A DNA stretch of 64,000 nt from Rallus limicola (taxonomy: Eukaryota > Chordata > Aves > Gruiformes > Rallidae). The DNA lies in NCBI GenBank assembly GCA_022605955.1, contig JAKCOZ010000008.1:5458001-5522000 (forward strand), written 5' to 3'. The notes under the pieces were generated by a model, which saw only the letters and a list, made by a program, of their open reading frames with translations, was not told the origin of the DNA and searched no databases. Numbering within the stretch: position 1 is the stretch's first letter; each line of letters opens with the position of its first letter. This document shows positions 25,401-35,365 of the stretch, one piece after another. The translations under genes and the position numbers were made by a program.

Positions 25401-27771
25401 GAGTGCAGCTCAGGCCTTTCTTTTCAGCCTTGTTTGGACACAGCCTGTTCATATTTCACCTGTATTGAATTTGATACCAAACGATGTCTCGAGCAAGCGA
25501 TAGGAAGTTGTTTGTTACAGTAACATATTACAGCAGTCCACTAGTGAAGAGCAAATTTCCTGTTTGGCAGATGCACAGCAAAATTTCTTCCTTGCCAAAG
25601 CTTTATGTAATTACAAAGGGTTTGCTAACCTGCTCTTCATACTCCTTGTACCCAGCAGACAGACAAACATGGATGGATGTGGTCCAGAAAATGTCTAAAG
25701 CATTGCTGAGCTGTCCTGGTTAAAGAAGGCCACTCACTTGCTTTTAAAGAGCACGTGTCACTGAAAGACAAGGCAACCACGTGTAGAAGTGATGTGAAAC
25801 CTTGGCGTGCTGGCCAAAATGTACCAGAAATTTAGAACAACTGTCCTAACTCCTGTTCTAGTGCTCTATGCAGTAGAGAATGCATATGGAAAGTCCTGCC
25901 TGTTAATTAGGTGATTATGTATTTTATTGTCTGGGAACAAAACTTCTGCTCAGCCTATTAGCTGCAACTACTTCTGCTGTGGTTTTTTCCACTAATGCTG
26001 AAGGTGGAAGAGGCAGAAGAGAGGGATAGCTGCACTCTTTGGTTTTAGCAGTTGGGATTTTCTGTAGAGAAAAACATATTTTCTTTTTTCTCTTCAGGAA
26101 AATCAAACACACAATTGTAATTGCCAACACTTGCTGTTAAGTTTTTTTAAAGTATTAATTTTTTTGTCATGTCTTAAATGAGAGACACATATAGGACTAC
26201 ATGCAATTAATAATTTGAATAAACTATGGTTAGATACAATGACAGTTATGTCCTATGTAAAAAGCTAAATGTAGAGGTGAAGACCAGAGAACTAAGTTTC
26301 TTTACATGTAGTTTTGATCTCCTGCTGTAGCAGTATGTCCAGCCTACCCATACTATTAAGGAAAGGGGACTACAGGAGTAGAGCCTGGCTGGCATTTAGT
26401 GCCTGGAAACCTGAACAGACGTTCAAGTGAACCTATTACTGAAAAGTCATTCTGCAAAGTGATACCAGAAGGAGAAAGTTTTTCAATTATTCCAGTTTGT
26501 CTGTGAATGAATTAAAAACTTACTTTTTCAAGTTCTTCCAGGTACCAGGCTTGCAAACTCAATCTCACCTCTGAAAGTCGAGTCAGTTCTTGCATGTGTG
26601 CATGTGTGCATCGTCAGCACTAATAAACATTTTGCAGTGGCAGTTCTGTTAAAAAAAACATTGAAGATGTCCCAGCCAACAAAACCCCACCTCATTTCCC
26701 TGTTGCCTGTAGCAGTACCTGCACTGCTAAAGAGTGAATGTAATGGAGGGGTGCATTTTTCAGAAAAATAAAGCGATGGGGCTCTGGGATACATGCACAG
26801 AGCAGCTACGTAAATTAGGTATCTTAGTTACTTACAGACCATAAATGGACTTAACAAGTGGACACAGAAAGCTTGTAATAAGTTCTGACATGTTCATGAG
26901 CAATGCTCTGAAGAGCCTGGGAAAAAGAAATCCTGTATGGAAAGCTAGTTAGCAGCAAAGTAGTGATGCCAGAGGTGTTGAGCATGTCAGATGAGAAAGG
27001 CAAATAGAAGTGTGTGTGAAAACTTAAAATATTGGTGTGTCACAGGTCCGTGGGGGACTGGCCCTGCAAACCACTCTGAGCCACTTCTCATGGTTCAGTT
27101 CCACTTCTCTCATCCTCCCAACTTTTGTTTAGCCACACATCTTACTCAGTTAACTTCTCAATATTCTACCTATTATTAGGAAATACAAATACATTCATGA
27201 GAAGTCCAGAAAGTGAAGAAGCCCTAACTCTCTCAAGCATCAGGGCAAGAAATGCATGCTATTCCTAGCTTGTGAGTAAATCCCAAAGCTCCCTAGAGCA
27301 GTGAAGTGGAGTTCCACTGGCCGATCCTTTAAAGCCAAATAAAACTCTTAGATGTGTTTTCTTCTAATGCTTATCCTCTGGGTGTCCTGCTGCCCAGCTC
27401 CTATCTCACTAATACAGATCCAAATGGGAAACGCTTGATTCAGTCACATGCTCATTTGTTCTGTGAGCATCCAATCCTTTAGGAAAGAAACCATTTATAT
27501 CATCTAAAGAACATGTTGGTCAGTGACAGAGGAGAAAACCCATTCGCTTTGCGTGCAGGCACACAGGCACTGCAGATAAGGAAGAGTCATTTAGGACGTG
27601 TCCGTCTCCCTGCTGGGGGTTACTGTCACCGCAGCTGAGTGGTGGGGTTGTGGTTGTCCTCTGTCTCCTGCTTCATTGCCAGGTTACTTCAAAGCACATC
27701 TGATGGTGGGTTCAGTTAAACCAGCTGCCTTGTACCCCACCTCAAGCAACACAACACTTAGATGACTTTAA

Positions 27772-27990
27772 AGGCTGGTGACCTTGGTACCTGGCAAGGG
27801 TAGTAGGAGAATGCCTTCCATGCCTGTCCTTCCTCCCCGAGTTCTTCTGAGCAATAGATACGAGGCCCTACTACAAGGGGACCAGCTAGATAATGAGACA
27901 GCTGATAGGAAAATCACTCCTGAGGTTGTGGTCCCTAATACAAGACCTCCTAAGAAAACCATCAAAACAGCCTCTGTTAAGACCTCCAGC
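27772..27990 (+). mobile_element. LINE (CR1-like) ORF1 fragment, isolated coding remnant
   Basis: The + frame is open for 129 codons from 27772 (just after a TAA) to the stop at 28159-28161. Its first ~70 residues contain LVTLVPGKGSRR, then PPRVLLSNRYEALL, then TPEVVVPN, PPKKT and IKTASVK. This order (VPG..GRR, a proline-rich stretch, LLSNRYEAL, an acidic linker, P..IKTASVK) is what I remember of avian CR1 ORF1 upstream of its GDSLLRG esterase-like domain. That domain is not present: after about 27990 the sequence no longer resembles the element, although the frame stays open. There is no initiator ATG at the start of the resemblance and no promoter is evident. The minus-strand open frame over the same bases is a shadow. 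The family call rests on memory; a retroviral gag-like remnant is the alternative. Confidence 0.45.
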
Positions 27991-30900
27991 TGGAGTGACG
28001 AGACTAGGGCGTTGACCTCTTTTACCATTACAGCTGGATCATGTGGCTGGGCCCTACTTGTCACTTGGGCTCTGGGTCTGTGTCCCTTCATTGTGTACTT
28101 GGAAAGCATAGGAATAAAAATGACAGATACTGTATTACTGCTTCTGAATTCCATAGGTTAAATTCAATACCAGATATAAACAGTGTAGCTTGAGTGACAT
28201 GTCACCTTTCTTCATCCTTTTACACCTGTTCCTTGTTTCCTGGCCTTTCTACAGACTAAACATTACTTCTATTCCACTGCAGCAGTTCCCTTTAAATGGA
28301 TAGCCAGCAACGCCTTGGAAATGCGAATCCAGCACGACTACACATTCATGGCTTACTTCCTCCTCTCTTGTCTAGAATGCAACCATTGCAAGTATGCCAC
28401 AAACACTGTTTTGCAGGAGTGTTTACGTAGTGGCTTATCAGAGTATTGTTACCTGCTTAAAAGAAAATTGAATAAATCATCTGACTCTGAGCTGACCACT
28501 GGCTGACATAGTTCATGGGATTATCTTTTATAGACATGCCAAATAAAGCAGACAAGATCTGGAAACTGTCTGCCTTTTAAAACCCACTTTGAAAATCTGT
28601 TTTAAATTTTGAAAGAGTCTCAGCTGTGGGACTACAGTGATTTACAGAGCTCAAGGAATCGCTTCCCTCTTTCTTCTTCAAGTCTGCTAACGTGGAATTT
28701 CATCCAAATATATCCTTATCTATAATTTAACTATAAAACCATGCTGTATCAAAAATTAAATGTAATCTCAGTAAGTCCAAATGTAGAAACCACTCTAAAT
28801 CATATGGCCTAGACCTCATCCCATGCACAGTTGTTTTGAAGGCATTGCTGTAGGTCATAAAAAGTCCAAAGAACATGTAATGCACTTGAGAGAACTTCAG
28901 GCAAATCTTTTGGCCCTCACTACAAGTTCTAAAGTCTTAAACGTGATGTTAAACAGCAGAGAGTTACCTGGGTTATACTGGATCATGAAAGATGTCCTAA
29001 TAACTTGCTCTTGCCACCAAGAGGGTAAAAGTGTACTGGAGCAGGTTTCTTCAGCACAATGCCATGCTGGTAACGTGTCCTTCTTCTGTGCACGGAACGT
29101 TGGGGTTAGCTTGTCCGTTTGAGTTGTTTGTTGGTTTTGGGGTGGGGTTTTTGTTGTTACATTTGGTTTTTTAAACATTATTTTTGTTTGCTTCAAATTA
29201 TTAATTTGATGCAGATCAACCCCTGTTATTAAAGTAAAAACTCTGGTGACTTCTCTTCTGATCCAAGGTGGAATATCCAATAACTAAATACAGGCATCAT
29301 CCCATTAAGCAAAGCCTTTGAACCCGGATCCCTTTATAAATCACTTGGGTTCATTTGCTCCTAATCTTTGTGCTGTGGGTGGGGAGTTCATGGCCTGTTT
29401 ATTTAAATAAATCTACTAGAGAGTGATGGAGAGACTTGCAGTCAGTAAGCCACTCAGCTCTATGGATGGAGCTCTTCAAGTCTGTGAAGGCTTTAGATGG
29501 TTAAATGTAGCTGGTATTCTGTGATACTACTTAACATTTTGGTGTGACTTGTATTATTTAAAGATTCAGTTTTGTTCTGATGAAAAAAATTGCAAAACCT
29601 CAGTTGTTGTGTCACCAGGAGCTTTTCTTTCGCTGCATAGCCTTACCTTCCATGTTTCATGCAGTGCTCCATTGATATCCCTTTAGGAGGTGATCAGGAA
29701 TTGCAGTTCTAGGAGAAAATTGTGGGTAAATCAAATAATTGACACTTTGCTGGCCAGGATGGGTTGGGTGTATTCTCTTGCAAGTTGTTGTCTTCACACA
29801 CCTTTTGGTGCTTTATGGCTCAAACACAACTATTACAAAATTTCTTGAATCAAACAAGTGGGACACATAAACTGGCACAAGCTGGGGATTTCTGCTTGAT
29901 TGCAGCTGAATTAATACAGGTTCATTTTAAACAAGTTACAACTATTATAAAGCTTTGCTTCTAATAACAAAAGGTTTCATATATACCTGGTGTAAACAAG
30001 CAAACATCTTTATGCTTGGTTAGACATCTTAATATAATGCAAGTCACCTTACAAAAAACCCCATGTAGCAAGGGGCTTGAAATTATAATTAACCATTATA
30101 ATCTAAGATGTTTCATGCAAAAAAACCACCCCTAATTAATTGTACTGTTTCTCATTTTGGTATTGGCAGAGGTTTATTCTTACACTTCTGAATGCTAGGC
30201 ATTCATACAAGTTATGTCTGTCTTAATATTGTTTCCAAATTTGTATTTGATCTTGAAAAACACTTCATTATGTTTCATTTAGAGAAATGAGATTTCTTTA
30301 ATTATTGTCTGTAGAAGCTATTAGAAGCCCAATCTTATTTTCAAAATCATTTTTTAAAGCATTATAATTTTAAGATTAATAATTTTAAAAATACATTATC
30401 TGACTCTTTGGGACTTTCAGGTTCAGTAAGAGTATTCAGTCTACATCCCCCAGCCCCACCCCTCCAAGGAAATAATGTCTAAAGTAGAAAAATTAATTAT
30501 CCTAAGAACTGAAGATCAATACCAGTCTTTGAGCTTGGTGAATGGACAGCAATTGGTTAATTAGGGAGACAGAATTATCAGAATACATACTGCTTGCCTT
30601 CATTCAACATTGAAAGTCCGATGCAGAGATGACCTTTAAGAGGTTGAGGGAGTGACAGCTGCTGGGGATGGAGAAGTTTCACCTGCAGAAAGCGTGCCAG
30701 CGCATATATTGCTGTCATGGACTGCCTATAGCCACGGGCTCTGTACATCTGTCTCCAGGAAAGGTCCCAATCGAGGTGCACACACTTGACTTCAGTTTAT
30801 TAGATTCTGGAAGGCTATGAGTGGGATTTTTTGGTGGTTTATTTTTTGTGCAGGTGGCTCCAGTGCTGTGTGACCCACCACCACATGTTTTGCAGAATGG

Positions 30901-33312
30901 AAGAGCTGCTGGGCAGCAACAGCTCCCTGCAGAGCGCTGGCTGTACACCACGGCTGTTGAAAGCCATGGGCAGACAGTGCTGCTAGCCATCTAGCTTGGT
31001 GCTAGGAGGGCTTTATGAATTATTAGTGGGTTTTTTTTTCTGTAAAATAAATGTTGTCCCAACTCCAACTATATATACAGTACTGCTCATGTAATGGCCT
31101 GCCTAATTCAGATTAATTGTAGTCTTGCCATGATAAAGGAGCTTCAGCACGGCAGTTATTCTGTCGTGCAGATGCAATTAAAACCATATCAGAGCTGTAT
31201 AAATAATGCTAAATTAAGTTGCTGTCCTGCCACATGGTGGCAATTTTGAGCTAGTGCACAATGAAAGCTAGCATCCTGTTATTCAGGAGTAAGTACACCA
31301 CGAGAGAGTTTCTAATTTACTTGAATTGCTCTGGAGCAGTGTTATCACCCACGAATATAAAGTGTGTAAACTACTGTCACTGAAATATCACTAATAATAA
31401 TAAACATTTCCTATCTTGCTTTTCATCTCAGAGCCAGGCAAAGCTTGACGTTTACATCTGGTAGTCATGGAATAGATGTGCTGGTCTGATATGAGGCCAA
31501 AGAAAGAGATGTAAAGGCATATTAAAATTTCACAGTGGAAAATAAATTATTTGCTTCAAATTATTTACTTTAACTGTTTTCAAGGCAGCTTTAGAAAATG
31601 CTAATACAAATTACGTAGTGACAGTTAGATTTTACTTGTTTATTTGGACAGCCTGTCATTTTAGGAGCAGAATCTTGTTCTTAAGAGCCATCATTTTTCC
31701 TTGCTGGAGTGAAAAAGCCAGAAGATACCAGCCTAAAATTAGGATACAGCTTTTTATATCTTGCTGTTGCAGAGCTTTAGTGGCAATAAGTTTAAGAAAA
31801 ATGATTACATCGTAAAATAATTGGGGGAAAAATTAGAGGCCTGATATAAATCAAGGAAAATTTCTTCTTTAGCCTCTGTAGTACAAATCTGTGTCTGGGG
31901 AAAGGGTAATTAATTTTGATTACAAAGCAGCCACACAACTTCACCCTTAACTTTCTTATTTTGATGAGATGTGGAAACAAAGCTTCCTCTCCCTTCCTGA
32001 ACCTTCCAAGTACTTAAGTTATTATTGTTTATACCTTAACACTACACTGGGCTTTAAAAACACCCTTAACTTCATCCCTGGGAAAGCTTTGGATGTTTCA
32101 GGGTATTTGTCAGTATTCCCAGTGTAGCTGGAAACAGTAACAGGGGACAAAGGCATATTAACTGCCACTGTCAGAAAACTCTGGTTTCAATAGCTGGCTA
32201 ATTTAATAAAGTCTTGTTACAGTAAAATGATTCAGTTGTAAGCAGCCTGTAAAAATTGTAATAAGCAGAATAAGTGCAATAAGTGAAGCACGTCTTTTTT
32301 CCACTCTTTGGGCTAGTGGTTTTTTATGCTGTCGAAGTCCACTACAAGGAAGGCTGCAATGTGCTGCAAAGTTGTTTGTCAGTGCCTTGGTTTATTTTTG
32401 CAGAGAAGTATTGATTACAGAATGAGAAACATTTGGTTTAACAGCGATCGATGAGGAGCAAACAAAGGACACTCTGAAGTTGGGCTCATTTTAATTTGAA
32501 TGAAAATACAGTACCTGGTGCAATTTATGGTGAAATAAAAAATGATATCTGCTCTCTGTTCTTGTAATCACATTTCTTTCCTGTCATCTGTGAGTAAAAT
32601 AAGTTTAGACAGAGGACTGTAGTCTCCTGTGTGCTGGATTTGGGACCAGGTTGCACAAGGGTAGTTTGGAAGGAAAGCTCTTGCCTCACGTGGGAGTCGC
32701 AGGCTTTGCAGGAGAGTGACAAGCAGGGCCATCTGCTTCTGGAGGTGACGATACCAAAGAGATTTCACACACCTTCTGTGTAAGGCAGATGAGGGCAAAC
32801 CACCTTGTACTTCTAGACTTATTTTTCTTGCAGGACCCAAACACAAGTTCTCAGAAAATTTCCATAACATAGAGAACACTTGTACTTGCCTTTAATCAAC
32901 AGCTTGGGCCATGGGCAGCTGGGGCTCAGGTGTCCTCTGTGGCACTCGAATAAATACCATTTCATCACTGTGCATTATGTTGGGGGACTTAAATATTGAT
33001 TGGATAGGAAAAAATGAGTTACTTTTTTAAGTAACCAACTGGGAGACCCAAATTGCAAATTCCAGTTTCTATTAATTAATTCTTGAAAAATTCAACTGTT
33101 TCACCAACCCTCTCTCATCCCTTACCCACTCTGTTCTGTGGCTCCTGCCTACAGCAGTCTTTCAAAAGGGACATGCAAGGGTGATAAAATAGTATCTTTG
33201 AGTACCTTAAATATGCATATTTATTCAGCAGTGTTGGACATTGACTTGCTAGAAAAACTGTTTTTAATGTATTTCTAGTAGCTGCTGTTTATTTGCTTAG
33301 TTCTGTCTCTGC

Positions 33313-33354
33313 TGTTGTCTACTTTTGTGGTGATGGTGTTGTCTACTTTTGTGG
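33313..33354 (+). repeat. 24-bp tandem duplication
   Basis: The 18-base string tgttgtctacttttgtgg occurs at 33313-33330 and again, unchanged, at 33337-33354, with a 24-base period. It is a small local duplication in intron sequence; perfect identity suggests it is recent or still variable. Confidence 0.9.
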
Positions 33355-33637
33355 CCAGTTGATTCTCTCTGGCTCATCGGATGTTGTGTTACAGGCCAGG
33401 CTATGATTCTATTAAATTATGACTTCTATATTCTGATGCTATGCATTGGAACATGCATTAAAACACATAAATATTCAGTTTAGGTTAGCAATGACTTAAT
33501 GGTACTTCAAACTGTAAACAAAAATTTTGTATTTTCTTCCCCTCATTTGAATTCATTGTGAAGTATCTGTTTGAAATCAATATTAATTATACAGAAATTG
33601 TGACCCTCTTTAGCAAATGCTTTAAAACAGTTGTTAA

Positions 33638-33676
33638 AAAATTAATGTGAAGGTTATTAGCCTTCACATTAATTTT
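33638..33676. repeat. Perfect 16-bp inverted repeat (hairpin)
   Basis: Left arm aaaattaatgtgaagg (33638-33653), 7-base spacer, right arm ccttcacattaatttt (33661-33676). All 16 positions pair. The stem is too short for a canonical microRNA precursor, and no flanking similarity to a known transposon end is visible. Confidence 0.95.
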
Positions 33677-34234
33677 GAGCAACATTAAGCCAGCGTTAAA
33701 TATTCTCAAGTAGACTTTTTTTGACAAAATAGTGCTCCCATGTTGGTATAATTACTACTAACATAGTAAAACCCTTCTTACGATGCCCTGGGGAAGCAAA
33801 GAACAAATTCAAGAATACAAAAGAATCTTATTTCTATTTTAAAAGTTGCCCTTTTAACTACTTATAAGGTAACCTTAAAGACGAGATTACATTTGTACCC
33901 CTTTTAAGACATTTTTTATATTTGAACTAATCAGTCCAGTTATACCCAGTTGATCTTAAGAATTGCTTTTTGTAAGACTCAAACAAAAGCTAAACAGAAA
34001 AGGGATGGACCAGTCCCCATGCAGATCTTGTGCTGGCTGCGTTATGGCTGGGAACACCCTGTACCGTATGCATGGCGTGTGCATACCCAATCACTTTCAT
34101 TTTTCACTTGCAATTATCTATAGTTTTGAATCTTCATGCACAGCCACATTTTTGTTTAACATATAGATAGCATTATTGATCAAAGGAGTAGAATGATTTT
34201 TATGTGGAAGATAAGTTAAAAAGTTAAAGTACTG

Positions 34235-34550
34235 TGTTGTGGTGGGTGCCAGGCTCCCACCCAGCTGCTCTCTCACTCCGTCTCCTCAACAAGACTCAGG
34301 GGAGTAAGATGGAAAAGCTTGTAGGAGAAGATAAAGACACTTCACTGCCTCTGTGGCATTCTGCCCTTTCATTAATACATTTTCCCAGAGGTGCCAGCGG
34401 CATGGCTAATGGGCTCTGCTGTGTCCTGCACTGAAGCTGGGTAGAACCGGCTGGAACCGGCTCTGTCCGGCTTAGGCAACCCCGGCCTCTCCTCACAGCA
34501 GAGCCCCCATAGCCCTCCGCTGCCAGCACCCGTCCACACACAGGCCATCT
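34235..34550 (-). mobile_element. Internally deleted solo LTR of an avian endogenous retrovirus
   Basis: On the minus strand the element ends ..CACCACAACA, giving tgttgtggtg on the plus strand. The first ~110 plus-strand bases (ccacccagctgctctctcact... up to gagaagataaagacac) match the start of the LTR at 44881, and of an avian LTR type I remember. The remainder (about 34340-34550, with cccagaggtgccagc and ggctctgtccggctta) corresponds to the far end of that LTR type. The middle, including the AATAAA signal region seen in the 44881 copy, is missing. No internal retroviral genes flank it. The outer boundary near 34550 and any target-site duplication are uncertain. Confidence 0.7.
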
Positions 34551-34830
34551 GGTGCCCTGGCAGTAACAGAAAGTCAGATTATTAGGGTGGCACATTATGG
34601 ACAGGAGGGGAAATTGGTTTTAGGTGGAGAGGCAAGGAGGGATGAGCTGTCAAACAAGCAGTTTTAACATGGAGGGTGCAAGATCATCAGCGCTGAGGAG
34701 GAGAGAGAAGCAGGTTCCGACAAAAAGGGGGAAGATGAGACTTGAAGGGGTTTGTAGTAAGAAATCTGCTTGAGTTAGTCAAATGCTAGACCCAGGTGGA
34801 GAGAAGTCCCTCAGTACTCCTTTGAGAACT

Positions 34831-35365
34831 TGTCATGGTTTAACACAGCCGGCAGCTAAAACAACCACACAGACATTCACTCATTTCCCTCAGTGTGATG
34901 ATGGAGAGCATCGAAGAGAAAAAAGATTAAAACTTGTGGGTTGAGATAAAGACTATTTAATAGGACAGAAAAAGAAGATGATGATGATAACAGAATATAC
35001 AAAGCAAGTGTTGAACAGCACAATTTCTCACCAGCTGGAGCTGATGCTTAGCTAGTTCCTGAGCTGCACTCCTACCTTGCAGCTAGCTTCTCCAGTTATA
35101 TATTGAGCACAACAGCATATGACATGGAATACCCTTGCCCAATTGAAGTAAGCTATCCTGGCCATGTCCCCTCCCAACTCCTTGTGCACCCCCAGCTATT
35201 CACTGATGGGGTGAAAAGCAGGAAAGGCCCCAGCTCTGTGTAAGCACTGCTCAAGAGGAACGAAAATGTCCTTGTGTTATCAGCACTGTTTCAGCTCAGA
35301 TCCTTAACACAGCCCTGTATTAGCTACTGTGAAGCAAATTAACTATCTCAGCCAAAACCAACACA
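34831..35365 (-). mobile_element. Solo LTR of an avian endogenous retrovirus (about 535 bp)
   Basis: The plus-strand sequence starts tgtcatggtttaacacagcc and ends gccaaaaccaacaca, so it has TG...CA ends. It follows throughout a widespread avian ERV LTR type that I know from memory. Orientation is minus: on that strand a TATATA element lies at 35097-35103 and a downstream ATTAAA poly(A) signal at 34956-34961, in the right order for U3-R-U5. The 5-base flanks (gaact and gaggg) do not match, so the target-site duplication is lost or the ends are slightly off. No gag, pol or env sequence adjoins it, so it is a recombined solo LTR. Confidence 0.85.

Larger units (their letters stand above)
15030..27771. 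other. Intronic sequence of NCKAP5 (large intron, first part)
   Basis: 12.7 kb of intron following exon A. No coding exon, RNA gene or transposable element was recognised. It contains a duplicated cttccccgagg motif (16747-16757 and 16781-16791), a (GTTTT)4 run at 18716-18736, an 11-bp tandem repeat of taaaccctgct at 24264-24285, a short alternating (GCATGTGT) run near 26593-26611, and the G-run tract at 22437-22482 listed separately. The stretches 20690-20990 and 21880-22150 have mixed composition without simple repeats and could be conserved non-coding DNA, but this cannot be judged from one sequence. Confidence 0.6.
27991..34234. other. Intronic sequence of NCKAP5 (large intron, middle part)
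   Basis: No gene recognised. The segment includes a G/T-rich low-complexity patch at 29118-29170, a stretch at 31080-31460 with many TAAT/ATTA cores and little simple sequence, a 24-bp tandem duplication at 33313-33354 and the long hairpin at 33638-33676 (both listed separately). Open frames on either strand are short and resemble nothing I know. Confidence 0.6.

Noticed and set aside
33638..33676. MicroRNA precursor
   Set aside because: A 16-bp stem is shorter than a canonical pre-miRNA stem, and the flanks do not extend the pairing.
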